A stretch of DNA of 64,000 nt, from positions 46,933,554 through 46,997,553 of the forward strand of contig CM069593.1 of NCBI GenBank assembly GCA_035771175.1, written 5' to 3'. The position numbers were made by a program, and so were the translations under genes. Below are positions 47,701-58,837 of this stretch, in pieces (positions within the stretch are counted from its first letter, which is position 1; every line of letters begins with the position of its first letter). The notes beneath the pieces are model-generated. The model was given only the letters and a program-made list of their open reading frames with translations, searched no databases and was not told the origin of the DNA. The stretch is from Paratinospora sagittata. Lineage: Eukaryota > Streptophyta > Magnoliopsida > Ranunculales > Menispermaceae.

Positions 47701-48054
47701 ATCGAAATATTTCTTCCTGTATTGCAGTCCTGACGTGAGCATTTATCCTTGTATACACTTTTGTTTGCATATTGGTCTTAATTAGTTGGAATTTTCTGCA
47801 TTTTTTTTCTTTCTTTGTTCATATTTTAAATGATTTAATGTTGTAGGGAAGACCATTCATGTTCTCAATAAAAATGAACATGCACTTGATATGGCTGCTC
47901 CTGTCCATGATCAGTTGGGTGGTCTTGATGGGCCAACTGATGACAATGCTTTGCTGAAGAAGAGAAGCAATGTGTTACTTCTTGGTGATCATATTGGAGA
48001 TTTGGGAATGTCTGATGGTTTGAACTATGAAAATCGGATTGCTGTGGGATTCCT
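38150..48054 (+). CDS. Cytosolic 5'-nucleotidase III / UMPH-1 (7-methylguanosine-phosphate nucleotidase-like), frameshifted and without visible last exon
   Basis: Seven GT-AG exons (38150-38260, 38889-38949, 39053-39185, 39439-39562, 40541-40598, 40754-40850, 47847-48054) follow the UMPH-1 family from end to end. HAD motif I is DFDATLT (exon 2), the cap domain follows (SSHGLLQQDDPKF, EWWEKTH, AFREGVIELFEFLE), motif II is in a shifted frame at IFSAGLADIIEE (exon 5), then NVKIVSNQMVFD and motif III/IV LLLGDHIGDLGMSDG (exon 7). The family dephosphorylates m7GMP, CMP or UMP in the cytosol. Exon 5 is 58 nt where 57 is needed: an extra G in CCGGG shifts the frame and gives a stop at 40774. The last exon (about 30-40 codons) is not found before 64000. 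This could be a real pseudogenising mutation, an assembly base error, or a truncated gene. Confidence 0.85.
38889..38949 (+). CDS. Nucleotidase exon with catalytic DFDATLT
   Basis: VIADFDATLTRYWINGQRGQ; the first Asp of D-x-D-x-T is the HAD nucleophile. Ends in phase 1 before GTAAGT. Confidence 0.92.
39053..39185 (+). CDS. Nucleotidase exon, cap domain
   Basis: Encodes SSHGLLQQDDPKF to IPIEQKAKLMEE; acceptor GGTTAG, donor GTATGG. Confidence 0.9.
39439..39562 (+). CDS. Nucleotidase exon, cap domain helices
   Basis: Encodes WWEKTHSLLIEGGLTFDAIK to IELFEFLE; acceptor ATTGTAG, donor GTAGAC. Confidence 0.9.
39761..39975. mobile_element. Tourist-like MITE in nucleotidase intron
   Basis: The left end AGCTGCGTTTGGTTCGTGAT and the right end ATCACAAGCCAAACACAACC form an imperfect terminal inverted repeat. 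Flanks are TGA/TAA, a decayed 3-bp target duplication. The body is about 215 bp. It is related to the MITE at 32000-32390 by its terminus. Confidence 0.65.
40541..40598 (+). pseudogene. Nucleotidase exon with one-base insertion
   Basis: Acceptor TTGGCAG, donor GTTGGT. The exon reads EKGVP and then, one base later, VLIFSAGLADIIEE. Its length of 58 breaks the frame; the shifted frame stops at TAG 40774-40776 in the next exon. HAD motif II Ser (FSAG) lies after the break. Confidence 0.85.
40754..40850 (+). CDS. Nucleotidase exon
   Basis: Encodes VLRQKLHRSFKNVKIVSNQM and VFDNDGRLISFK; acceptor TTCACCAG, donor GTATGC; 7-kb intron follows. Confidence 0.88.
40851..42031. other. Nucleotidase intron, first part
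   Basis: AT-rich; a CT microsatellite at about 41733-41771. No other feature supported. Confidence 0.5.
42048..42207 (+). mobile_element. Au-like SINE with 16-bp target-site duplication
   Basis: Starts GAAGGGTGAGTCTTGGCG, has a box-B relic GTCATGGGTTCAAATATG, a CTCTCCAATGTAGAGGTAAG middle and ends CACTAGGTACACCCTTTT. It is flanked by identical AATATTTGTTTGTTTG at 42032-42047 and 42208-42223, a clear target-site duplication. This is the best-preserved SINE in the window and defines orientation for the others. Confidence 0.88.
42246..42392 (-). repeat. Au-like SINE, opposite orientation
   Basis: TAGTGCATGAGGCTCCCACC, CTGTAACCCCACTTTTTCG and CAAATTTGAATCCATAACC are the reversed Au blocks. It is tail-to-tail with the SINE at 42048-42207, separated by about 38 bases. 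Confidence 0.72.
42765..43012. repeat. MITE-like repeat and poly-G tract
   Basis: AGCACTTCTAGGAAAAGCGC through GCCAAACGCCTCTAAAAGGG and CAAAAGCACTTTGG looks like a hAT-type MITE rich in AGC-TT/AAGCA inverted pieces. It is followed by 21 consecutive G (42983-43003), A and six more G. Borders of the MITE are not defined. Confidence 0.45.
43013..44554. other. Nucleotidase intron, nothing recognised
   Basis: AT-rich, no supported gene or complete transposon. Confidence 0.45.
44555..46684. mobile_element. MITE with terminal GTTGTTAGAATC repeats, split by an LTR element
   Basis: GTTGTTAGAATCCGATTTG (44555) and its near-reverse complement GATTCAAGATTCTAACAAC (ends 46684) form terminal inverted repeats. 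The interior is rich in GATTCAT/ATGAATC. An LTR element (44644-46464) with 5-bp duplication CCTAA sits inside; without it the MITE is about 305 bp. No clear TSD for the MITE itself. Similar fragments occur near 28040 and 48530. Confidence 0.55.
44644..46464 (+). mobile_element. Non-autonomous LTR retrotransposon, copy B
   Basis: Same family as 9412-11337: the LTRs are about 44644-44910 and 46195-46464, with ends TGATGCA...GTA. TSD CCTAA flanks it (44639-44643 and 46465-46469). The internal region matches copy A in the same order, including a MTTCDLVDGQTS-type frame start near 45208, GCCATTACTTTTGATACTTA, a GAGATATATTACGTTATCTA block and GTTGGATGATGATTT near the 3' end. No pol domain is present. 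The PBS is decayed. It is sense to the nucleotidase gene. Confidence 0.78.
46685..47464. other. Nucleotidase intron, nothing recognised
   Basis: AT-rich; a CATCGTTTGGAATAAAATTC motif at about 47031 resembles a MITE end, but no partner was found. Confidence 0.4.
47465..47585 (+). repeat. Au-like SINE, 5'-eroded
   Basis: ATTATGACTTGGAGATCACA, a GAGGTAAGTCTGCATGCATT middle and GAGCCTCGTGCACTAGGTAC before GCCATTAAAA match the forward Au SINE. Confidence 0.68.
47847..48054 (+). CDS. Nucleotidase exon with GDHIGD motif
   Basis: Acceptor ATGTTGTAG, donor GTAAGT. It encodes KTIHVLNKNEHALDMAAPVH to SDGLNYENRIAVGF plus two bases of a Leu codon. The acidic GDHIGDLGMSDG supplies the metal-binding Asp residues of HAD motif IV. 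The exon is intact. Confidence 0.92.
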
Positions 48055-49463
48055 GTAAGTTGAAATAACAGATTATTTTTCTTTCTAAGCACATTGTTTA
48101 GTTAAAAGTTGTTTTATGTTTGGCTTTTACTTTTAGTGTTTGCCTAAGTGGACTTCATGTGCTGGGTAAAATAGGGAGGTTTCAGTGCCTATATTTTCTG
48201 CATCTTCCTTCTATTTGCAACAAAGAAAAGAGAAGAAATGGCAAGTTGCATACCTTATTGTAAAACACAATTTGCAAATACAAATGTGATGTCACATGCG
48301 CATATTTGCATTGGAGATTGGAGTTATTCTAATTACACACGGAAGAGTCCTAGCTGTTTAAGTTAATGTTATTTAAAACAAAATTCAAATGTCTTCAACT
48401 CCAAGCTAGAGGATAGTGTAATTTGCACATCTAAGATTGGAACTTTAACGTGGGAGAAATGAACAATTAGAAAAATTATAAATTTCATGAACTCATAATT
48501 CTTAACTTAGACATGTATATAAAGCATAAATACATGATTCATATCATGTATGTGAATCTTATGATTCATCAATTCGAATCTTGATTCAATTCACCAAGCT
48601 CCAAAACAATTTGATTTCAATTCTAGATTTTAAGAGCTTGTTGTGAACTGGTTAGTGGTATTCTGTGCTGCTACTTTGACGCGTCATGAGGTTGGAACAT
48701 CCCCACCTGCTTTTATTGAGAAGAGCAAAAACGTACTGGTATGCTTTAACCTGCTTCAATGGAGAGATATGCCTTGGCCTTGACATTGGACAAAGTTGAA
48801 ATATTGGAACTGATGTTACATGGTACATGTTAGGGGCCTTATGGCAACAAAACTGGTTAGGACCTTCATGGTAGCTGCTACAGAGGGAGTAGATGTATAT
48901 GAGATACTAAAATCAGAAGAATCAGAACTAAGAAATTGCAGAAGATACTAATAAATCATTAGTTTAGTCTACAAAAGAGAATAGATGTATATGAGATACT
49001 AGACTCAGAAGAAGCAAAACTATGAAGAAGATACGTAGAAATCATTGGTTTAGGCTACAAAAGAGATGACTTAATATTTCTATGCCATTGCAAGAACTAG
49101 GTTAAGACTATTGTGCTCCTTCCAACTGTGACTGCTGAAGCTGAATGGTTGCAAGTGACATATGCAACAATCCAACAAGTAGAGTATCCTTCCTCCTGGC
49201 CCTAGTTATTGTCCCTCCCCCTTGTCTCCAGTGTCTGGAAAATGCAATAGACTTTGTAATTTGAAAGTGAAGCTAACAATCGAAGATTTGTAATATGACA
49301 ATTTAAGGGCAGAAGCTTGAGACATATTTGATACTAAAATTAAGATTAGATCTTATAATGGTTTGTACATTTATGGGGTCGGTGTGATTCTTTTCCCTAC
49401 GGTTGCTGCAGCTGAAATTGTGGCAGTAGCGTTTAGTAGCCATGTGGAACAATTAATTACATC
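48055..49463. other. Region after the last visible nucleotidase exon
   Basis: I looked here for the terminal nucleotidase exon (expected to start after a Leu codon and end within about 40 residues) and did not find it. An imperfect tandem duplication of about 92 bp starts at 48889 and 48981 (TAGATGTATATGAGATACTA). Nothing else is recognised. Confidence 0.45.
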
Positions 49464-49614
49464 TAGGGGTGAGCATTTTACCCACTCATCTGCTAAACTC
49501 AACTAACTTGACGATAAAAAATCGGGTTGGTTCGGGTACCTATACATTGGGTCAATCAAGTCTTATGTTTAAAGTCCTGATAGGTCGGGTTTAAAGACCT
49601 GATGCTCACCCCTA
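49464..49614. mobile_element. Short hAT-like MITE, TIR TAGGGGTGAGCA
   Basis: Perfect 12-bp terminal inverted repeats TAGGGGTGAGCA (49464-49475) and TGCTCACCCCTA (49603-49614). Flanks share ACATC(T). The left 130 bp are closely similar to the left end of the following element. Confidence 0.7.
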
Positions 49615-49620
49615 CACATC

Positions 49621-50417
49621 TAGGGGTGAGCATGTTACCCACTCATCCGCTAAACTCAATTGACCTGACCATAAAAAATTGGGTTGGTTCGGGTGTACAC
49701 ATTGGTTCAATCAAGTCTTATGTTTAAAGACCTGATAGGTCAGGTTATTTGATTGGGTTAAAAATTTTAAACTCAACCATAAACTGACCTGCCCTATATT
49801 AACTAATTAATACTATAAAATTCAATACGTAACATAGATGACAATTATTACATTATATACCATACATTATATCATATAAACTACATCAAACATTATTCTA
49901 TCATAGTAACTTTAAAAAAATAATTTATAAGAGACCCCACTTTCATTAGTTGAAGGATGGGAAGAAATGGGAGGGGGTGCAGGGGTATTTGTAAAGGAAG
50001 GGCTCCTCCCCCCTTCCCTCCCCCAATTTAAAAACCATCCTCCTCATACTTCCTACCTTCAATCTAGCCTCTTCATCCTTTGTTGAAAGAGTCCCATGAG
50101 CTAGATTAAGTAGTTACTTTAAAATTGGAGAAGTTCTCTAATTATTTTATCTTAATTTTGTACTTGAATCAGTTAAAGTTTTGTAAACTTTTGACAATTT
50201 TTTTTTTGATGAGTAACATTTAAGTGGTTTAACTTTAGGCCCTATGCAATCAAACTCGTCTACCCAATTGAGCCAACCAGATAGTTGGGTCGATCGAGTT
50301 ATGTTTTTAAAAAAATTAGTGGATTGGGTTCGGGTGGAAAAATACTCCACCTGAAGGGGGTTAAGTCAGACCCAAATTTGGGTCAAATCGAACCCAACTT
50401 GACCCACGCTCACCCTT
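49621..50417. mobile_element. Longer hAT-like non-autonomous element of the same family
   Basis: Begins TAGGGGTGAGCATGTTACCC and ends at CACGCTCACCCTTG, an imperfect reverse complement. About 800 bp, non-coding, with GGGTTGGTTCGGGTG and GGGTCAAATCGAACCCAACT motifs typical of such repeats. It starts six bases after the preceding MITE. Confidence 0.6.
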
Positions 50418-52848
50418 GATATATCAAATGAATCAGCATTCATTTAATGTTGCAATGAGTTTGACAAACTACCCTAAACAAGAGAAAAAACTTTTATTCG
50501 TTTAGCAATTGAGTTGGATGAGTACTTATGGAAGTCAGAGCATGGGACAATGGGGTCATCAAGGGTCTTATTTATTTATTTCTTAATTGTGTGCATATTT
50601 CTAACTATTGCTAACAAACATTATCTTTTTAAAATTACTATTTTTTTTTTCTTTTTTTCAATCTTTTTACTTAAGAGCGTTCATGTTTTTTTAGTATTAT
50701 TTTAGTTAGATTAAATAAAATATTTTGTTTTGTGACTACAACATGTTAATTTTTTCTTCTTTTATTATTATTTAGTTAAATTCAAGAAAGGACTATTTTG
50801 ATTTTTTTTAAACTATTATTTCAGTATATAAGCATTGTTAGTTTATTCTCTAACATTTAATTAAAATATTTGACTAAAATTTATAAAAGTGTGAGTAAGT
50901 GATAAAATATCAACTAAATATCTAACTTATATCATTCATTTGCTTTCACTTTCATTTATCATTTCCAATTATAAAAAAATAGTTAGGCTATGGAAAAGTG
51001 TGATAATTTAGATTTTATAATATTTTTATACTAAAATTATTATAATATATTTAGTTAAATACGACTAAAAATTATAGAATAATTAAGCTTTGCACAGCTT
51101 GATCTTATTAATATAGGATTTAAAATTTAGTTATTTAATATTTTATAAAATCAAAATAATTTTTAGTTAATCTTACTGAACCATACCTTGACCAGCAAGC
51201 AATACCCATCCATCCCAATGATTACGACGACTCAATAAAAACCTTCCTATTCTCCACTGCCCCATGCTTCCGACCCTACCCAACAAAAGAGTAAAGATAA
51301 TTAGTAAAGACGAAAAAACACACCACTTTAGTAATAAACACCTGTTTGCAATAAGAAAAAAACACGTTAGTAAATAAAAAGTTCTTAATAATTGTGCTCA
51401 TATGCGTGACCTATAGTCAAATTCATTGCAACATTAAATGAAAGTTGATTTGTATTATGTAGTTGTTTCATGTGGCTACCAAACACTGGTGTCGTGATTT
51501 CAACCATAGCAACTGTTGGGTAAGAACCATAAAAACTCAATCTGCATTTATGGTAGTCTTTCTTCCCAATTGAATGGGGGTGGTATATTTCCTCAACAAG
51601 GGCCACGAAGTGCAAAAATCATTAGTTAATGGCCACACATACTATCATATCTGGCGTGCCTACTACAAACTGTGACAAACCTCACATCTAGAAACCTTGA
51701 TCCCGATGGCTGCACCAGATTGAGGGGATAGAATTTTGATGTCTGCACAAGCTAGAACCCCAATGTTTGCACCATTCCAGGAACACCAAAGTCCTAGTAA
51801 CCTTATCCTCAACCTGTCTCAAACATTCCATTCACAATCATTCATGATTTGTGACAATTCTAAAGTTCCTAACTTCTTGTATTAGTTACATATATTCTAA
51901 AGTATCAAAATAATAAGAGATGTGGATCTCCAGTATTATATATGGTGGTCCAATGAGAAGTCCTGGAGATCCTAGGGGACCATGTTCTTATCCTTATCCT
52001 AAGAGGAACTTTGAAGATAGAAAAATGAGGAATCAACTACTAAAGTCCAACGAGTAAAAAACCTTACATCCATCCAAATACTCACCTATGTAAAACAACA
52101 AGAATTATGTATACATAGCATGACGTTTTAGAACACTAATATAAATCCAATGATGCATAAAAATGCAATACTATCAGTATCACCATAAGACCCATAATTT
52201 TAATAATGCATATACTATGAGGGATCTTAGTTAAGCCTTGAAAAATTGGAATGACATGCTAAAGTATCGAGCCTCACTTATCATTCCCCAAGATAAAGGT
52301 GTCCCATACCATTGGTTGCTAAAAGGAAGTTGAGGTATGACGCCACCTGCCTATAGGCTAGCTAGAAAGTCTAAGCTAAGCGGATTCGTCCTTTATGGTA
52401 CTCATTTAGACCATCCACCTGCTACTAATAATTAACCTTTAAAAATCAATATATCATTTGCCAAAAACATATATGGTTTTCATGAAACGAAAGTTGTTCA
52501 ATAATAATACATATATACACATGTTTCTAAATCATAACCATGCTTGCAATAGAATGAGAAGTGCCATGTAATAATGGAAGCATCTGAATTAATTACTCCG
52601 CTCCATGACCACAATACGCACGACAATCCTAGAACATCATGTTGTCGCACATCCCTCTTGCACCAATCAAGACTTCAATTTAATATACCCAACCCCCATA
52701 CACCTCCTGATCAACTCGAGCGCACTCGAGGACTTTAATGTGCAACAATGGTCTCATAACATGGGGATCTTGTAGTTCACAAGCCATTCCATATAAAACA
52801 CATTTCTAGAAACTAAGTCCACACCTCCAAGATATGAACAAACCATTA
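50418..52848. other. Intron or intergenic DNA, nothing recognised
   Basis: AT-rich; a low-complexity patch near 51650-51850 with no coding potential. No terminal nucleotidase exon found. Confidence 0.45.
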
Positions 52849-53195
52849 TGTTCTGTTGGAAATCCAGATTGAGTTCCACCAAATCTGTCCTTATCAGATT
52901 AGATAATTTTAGTTTGAATAGGAGATTTGTTGTTCCTAGAAATATGGGATTATACTAGCTGTACAGTTTTGATCTTGTAGATTTTGAATTTTAGATTCTT
53001 TTGTTTCTTATCTTGTACATCTATAAATTGCTGTAAGCCTGCACGATTTAATGAGAAGAACAGATTTTTCTCTCAAATTTTACATGGTGAGCCTAAAAGG
53101 CACCCTAATCCAAGAGCCAAGAGCTTCTTTACAACCTCCTTTATTTTTCCTCTCAGGCATCTTAGCGCGTTTTCAATTCTCTTTCCTTTGTCAAC

Positions 53196-54300
53196 ATGTC
53201 TAACAACCAGTTCGAGACTACCTCTATTGTTTCCTCTTCGTCTGCCTCACCAAAGCTTCATCAATCTGAACACTCACATTCAGTTCAGATTACCACCATC
53301 CGCCTTAATGAGACTAACTTCCTTCGTTGGTCTCAATCTGTTTGCATGTACATTCGGGGCAGGGGAAAGATAGGCTATTTGATAGGTGAGAAACCAACTC
53401 CAGCAAAGACTGATTCGACCTATTCGACTTGGGATGCTGAAAATTCTATGGTGATGGTGTGGCTCGTTAACTCTATGGAGGAGGAGATAAGTGCGAATTA
53501 TATGTGCTATTCCACTGCAAAAGAATTGTGGGACAATGTTACCCAAATGTATTCCGACTTGGGTAATCAGTCTCAAATCTTTGAAATTCAGCTGAAACTT
53601 GGCGATGTTCATCAAGGAGACAATTCAACCACTAAGTACTTTAACCTTCTCAAAGGTCTTTGGCAAGACCTGTACCTTTTCAACAATTATGAATGGAAAT
53701 GTCCAGAGGATGCTAATCATCACAAGAAAATGGTTGAAAGCGACCGCATATTCAAGTTCCTTGCTGCCTCAATGTCGAGTTTGATGAGGTTTGTAGGCGA
53801 ATCATTGGTTGTCAACCCCTTCCATCCCTTGGCGAAGTTTTTTCCGAGGTGTGTCGTGAGGAGAGTCGCAGGGGGGTGATGCTTGGAAAGAAGTCTATTG
53901 GCGGAAATGTTGAAAATTCTGCCTTGTCTGTTGCAGCTGCTACTAATTGAAATCCTAGTAATCCACGCCGCCTAGAGGACAAGCCGAGAGTTTGGTGTGA
54001 ACATTGTAACAAACCGCGTCATACCAAGGAGACTTGTTGGAAACTCCATGGCAAACCGGCTGAGTGGAAACCTTTCGAGAGAAGGACTAGTAAACTTGGG
54101 GAGTCTTCCAACTCCAATACTCGGCCACTTGCTACACACAATGTATCCTAGGCCACTACTTTTACTACGGAGCAAATGGATCAAATCCTTCAATTGTTGA
54201 AATTCAATCCAACAACCAACACACCTATTGGTTCTCTTGCTCAAATAGGTAGTCCTTATCTAGCTTACTCTAGTTTTCTTTCTGCACCTTGGATCATAGA
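53196..54300 (+). pseudogene. Outer copia gag
   Basis: Starts MSNNQFETTSIVSS; the gag core has LNETNFLRWSQSVCMYIRG, YSTAKELWDNVTQMYSDLGN and YFNLLKGLWQDLYLF. The frame is lost at about 53770 and resumes in another frame (GEVFSEVCREESRR). A complete zinc knuckle C-x2-C-x4-H-x4-C (CEHCNKPRHTKETC) follows at about 53999, then two stops. Not translatable as one protein. Confidence 0.85.
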
Positions 54301-54334
54301 TTCTGGTGCATCAGATCATATGACTAGTACTTCT
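54288..54334 (+). pseudogene. Outer copia protease N-terminal part, cut by inner element
   Basis: WIIDSGASDHMTSTS carries the aspartic-protease D-S/T-G triad. The frame continues after the inner element at 59118 as SHLFTTYSPCSGHKK, so the insertion split a protease that was otherwise readable at this point. Confidence 0.85.
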
Positions 54335-55020
54335 TGTTGAGATTTGTTTCCTATTGTTGATAGATATGTTTCCTGTACAGAATTATTTCCTTAAGGATTT
54401 ATTTCCTTTAAGGAATATAGCAGTTACTAAAATTGTAAATGTAGCCATAAGTCCATAGCCCTGTATGTCTATATATATGGAGTCCCTCCATTAAGACATT
54501 ACACAAGAATAAAGATCTTTTCTCTTCTCCCGTGGATGTAGGCCATAAAGCTGAACCACGTTATATCTTTGTGTCTTTTATTATTTTAACATGGTATCAG
54601 AGACCTAGGTTATTATTACTAGGAAATTTGTTTCGACCTTCATCGTTGAAATCATCATCGCCGGCCTTCATCGCCGGAATACCCTTGGTGGCCTTCATTG
54701 CTGTCACTGCCGGAATATTATCTCTGCTGTTACTGCTGCTGTTGCCGCTGCAACTGGATCGCACATCGCAGTCTTCATCTCTGCCGGCGTCATCTTCATC
54801 ATCATAGTCTTCTCTGCAACTTATAGGTTCATCGTAATGGTTAGACCTCTGAACTCACTAAGGAAAAGTTTTCGATTCTCAGCAGAACTCAATACTCTGA
54901 ACTCACTGTTCATTTTCTTCATCTGCAACTTCTGGTAGACCTCTGCAATTTCTGTTCGACTTCTTCTGTTTCTTGATATCACTGTTCATCTTCTTCTTCC
55001 TTTCTTTCTTTTCTCCCGCT

Positions 55021-55185
55021 TTTTTATTTTTTATTTTATTTTATTTTATTTTATTTTTTATTTTATTTTATTTTATTTTATTTTTCGTCTCTTTCTTCTT
55101 CATTTTTCTTCTTCTTCTTCTTCATTGTTACATCTTAAAAAAAAAAAGAAAAGAAAAAGAAAAGAAAAAAAAGAAAAAAAAAAAG

Positions 55186-55216
<31 letters not shown>

Positions 55217-55280
55217 AAAGAAAAAAAAAAAGAAAAAAAAAGAAAAGAAAAAAAGAAAAAGAAAAGAAAAAAAAAGAGAG
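55021..55280. repeat. TTTTA-rich then AAAAG-rich low-complexity block
   Basis: About 65 bases of repeated ATTTT units (55021-55085) are followed by a CTTCTTCTT run and then about 140 bases of An-G repeats (55137-55276). In RNA the U-rich and A-rich halves could pair. It occupies the leader where gag would begin; long protein-like frames here are artefacts. Confidence 0.85.
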
Positions 55281-55372
55281 GCTTGTTTGGCGTTCATCGC
55301 TGTTATTGAAGAATTTGACCAAGTATTGTTATTGTTGTTGCTGCTTCCACCGGTGCGTGAGCTAAAAGAAAG

Positions 55373-58300
55373 ATGTCCAGTGTACAATCAATTGAAGAAC
55401 ACTCTCTTAAGCAAGTCGCATTCAATCAGGATGAGATCAAGAGATTGAGAACTCTACTTGACACTCTTGGAAAACCCTCAGGTACCAACTCATTGGCCCA
55501 TTCAGGTAATTTTCCTATTTCTATTGGATTTAACGTCTCGGATAAATCTTTTGCTAACTCTTGGGTTATAGATTCTGGTGCTACTGATCACATGACCAAT
55601 TCTCCCAATATATTTCATACCTACAACCCATGTCCTAGTAGTCGGAAAATAGCCACAGCTGATGGATCCTTAACCACAGTTGCTGGTATAGGTGATGTTC
55701 ACATCAGCCCCACCCTTACACTCAGAAATGTTCTTCATGTTCCTAAACTATCTACTAATCTTATCTCTATAAAAAAATTGACCCATGATCTGAGTTGTAA
55801 TGTAACCTTCTTCCCTACTTACTGTGCATTCCAAGACCAGGACTTGGGGACGATAATTGGACATGCTAAGGAACAGGACGGGTTATATTACCTTAAGACA
55901 CCAATACATCCTATCAAGAGTACCACTTCATTTCTCTCTGAGCACAAACTTTCCAATAAAGAAAAACTATGGCTTCATCATCGCCGCCTTGGCCATCCTT
56001 CTTTTCGATCTCTTAAAATCATGTTTCCTTTTTTGTTTCAATCTCTGAATGTTGAAGATTTTCACTGTGAAGTGTGTGAACTTGCGAAACACAAACGTAG
56101 GTCTTTTTCTCTTAATAATGACAGAAGTTCAGATCCTTTTGATCTCATTCATAGTGATATTTGGGGTCCCTCTCCAATACCTAATGTTTCTGGAGCGCGA
56201 TGGTTTGTGTCCTTTATTGATGATTGTACTAGAGTCTCGTGGATATTCCTATTAAAACAAAAATCCGATGTGAGCTTTATTCTCCCTACCTTCCATAACA
56301 TGATACGCACCCAGTTTGGTGCTAAAATCAAGAGATTTCGATCTGACAATGCTAGAGACTATTTTAATCAAACATTGACCAACTACTTCCAAACCGAGGG
56401 GATCCTTCATGAATCATCTTGTGTTTACACACCACAACAAAATGGAGTCGCTGAAAGAAAAAACGGTCACCTACTTGATACAACCCGAGCCTTTTTATTT
56501 CAGAATAATATGCCTAAGTCCTATTGGGGGGAAGCTGTCCTTACTGCAACACATCTTATTAATCGTCTACCATCCCGGACCCTTGATTTCAAAAGTCCTA
56601 TGGAAAAGCTACGTCAATTTTATCCTAAGCTTAAAATCTCCAATAATCTTATACCTAGAATATTTGGGTGTGTTTCATTTGTCCATGTTCACCAACCCAA
56701 CAGGGGAAAGTTGGATCCTAGAGCTCTTAAGTGTGTTTTTGTCGGATACTCTTCCACTCAAAAGGGATATAAATGCTATCATCCGCCCTCAAAGAAATTC
56801 TTTGTCTCAGCCGATGTCACTTTCTGTGAACCTGCGTCCTATTTTTCCGCTCCTCCTCTTCCGGGGGAGAATGTCACCATGAAAGATAAGGATCGGAACT
56901 CCCCTGATAACCTTTTTGATCTTTTTGACCCCTTTACCCTCCAACAAACCAAATCTGAATCTCCTACACCCACTATACCCAATGACGAACCTAAGGATCA
57001 GATGACTGGACAAGTGTACTCAAGGAATAAAGCCGCAGCTCCTGAACCGATGCAAGCTCAAGAATCTGAACCAATCTCTGAGAATGAGATAACAAATCCT
57101 GAACCCTCCTTACAAATTTCATTAGTTCCTGAAACTACCAATGATCTTTTAGCCTCCGAACCTGACAATGACCTTCCCATAGCCATTAGAAAGGGAACAA
57201 GAGAATGCACTAAACATCCCTTGTATCCACTATCTCATGTTGTATCCTTTGAGAAGTTTTCACAAACCCATAAGAGTTTCCTTACCAGCCTGAATAATAT
57301 CCAGACTCCTATGTCATTATCTGAAGCTTTATCTAATACAAATTGGAAACAAGCTATGAATGTGGAAATGGAAGCCCTGGAGAAAAATACAACATGGGAG
57401 TTGGTAGACTTGCCGCCAGGAAAGAAACCTGTTGGATGCAAATGGGTTTATACAATAAAATACAAAGCAGATGGGTCCCTAGAGCGCTACAAGGCAAGAT
57501 TGGTAGCCAAAGGATATACTCAGACATATGGTGTGGACTATCAAGAGACATTTGCTCCAGTTGCAAAAATGAATACTGTGAGACTTCTTTTGTCATTGGC
57601 AGCTAATTATGACTGGGATTTGCAACAATTTGATGTAAAAAACGCATTTTTACATGGGGATTTAGAGGAAGAAATCTATATGGAAGTGCCTCCAGGATTT
57701 GGCACCACTGATAAAGTGTGCAAATTAAAAAAGGCCCTGTATGGACTTAAACAATCTCCGAGGGCATGGTTTGGTCGGTTTGCCAAAGTAATGACAAGTA
57801 TGGGATATAAACAAAGCCAAGGAGATCACACTCTGTTTATTAAGCACTCGACTTCAGGGGGAGTTACAGCTCTATTAGTGTATGTTGATGACATCATCAT
57901 GACAGGAAACAATGAAAACGAGAGACAAAATTTGAAGCGGTCTTTGACCGAGGAATTTGAGATCAAGGAACTAGGGAGATTGTAATACTTCCTAGGGATT
58001 GAAGTGGCACACTCTAAACAGGGAATCTTTATCTCTCAACAGAAGTACATTACAGACCTTCTTAAAGAAACAGGGAAGCTAGCATGCAAACCAATGAATA
58101 CTCCTATTGATCTTAATCACAAGCTTGGAGAAGCTGAAGAAGCACTGACTGTTAATAAAGAGATGTATCAAAGACTAGTAGGAAAACTCATCTATCTCTC
58201 ACACACAAGACCTGATATTGCATATGCAGTGAGTGTAATAAGTCAGTTCATGCACAATCCTAAAGATATTCATTTGCAAGCAGCTAATCGCGTTCTACAG

Positions 58301-58837
58301 TATCTTAAAGGGACTCCAGGACAGGGTATCTTATTTAAACGACACACAGGAATGGTTCTTGAAGCATATACTGATTCAGATTATGCTGGTTCAGTAGTTG
58401 ACAGAAGATCAACTACTGGATATTGTACATTTCTTGGTGGGAATTTGGTGACATGGCGAAGTAAAAAACAGAATGTAGTGGCCAGATCTAGCGCTGAAGC
58501 AGAATTCCGAGCAATGGCACAAGGGGTTTGTGAGTTATTATGGTTGCAGATAATTTTAACAGATTTGAAAATACACTGGGATGGCCCTATGAGACTCTAT
58601 TGTGACAATAAATCTGCAATTAGCATTGCCCATAACCCAGTTCAACATGATCGAACCAAGCATATAGAGATTGATAGACACTTTATTAAAGAGAAGCTTG
58701 ATAGTGGGTTGATCTGTACTCCATTTATGTCTACCAATAATCAACTCGCCGATATGCTCACTAAAGGGTTAAATCATACTGCATTTCAAGCGAATGTGTC
58801 CAAGCTGGGAATGGTAAACCTTTATTCACCAGCTTGA
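55373..58837 (+). pseudogene. Inner copia pol polyprotein with one in-frame stop
   Basis: A single frame of about 1155 codons interrupted only by TAA at 57983-57985. Domains in order: short gag tail (MSSVQSIEEHSLK), protease WVIDSGATDHMT (about residue 62), GAG-pre-integrase LHHRRLGHPSF with CEVC zinc ligands, integrase core (D of HSDIWGP, D of FRSDNARDY, E of NGVAERKN), RT from [10 protein letters not shown] with [18 protein letters not shown] and YVDDIIMTG, then after the stop [10 protein letters not shown], and RNase H with [36 protein letters not shown] and QLADMLTKG. Everything except gag and the one codon looks intact. Confidence 0.92.

Noticed and set aside
53085..53100. Initiator-Met primer site for the outer copia
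   Set aside because: The sequence after the LTR is TGGTGAGCC, which does not match the usual TGGTATCAGAGC; the priming tRNA is left open.
54973..55448. Several open frames with long Lys/Arg or Phe/Leu runs
   Set aside because: Artefacts of the AAAAG and CTTTT low-complexity tract in a retrotransposon leader.
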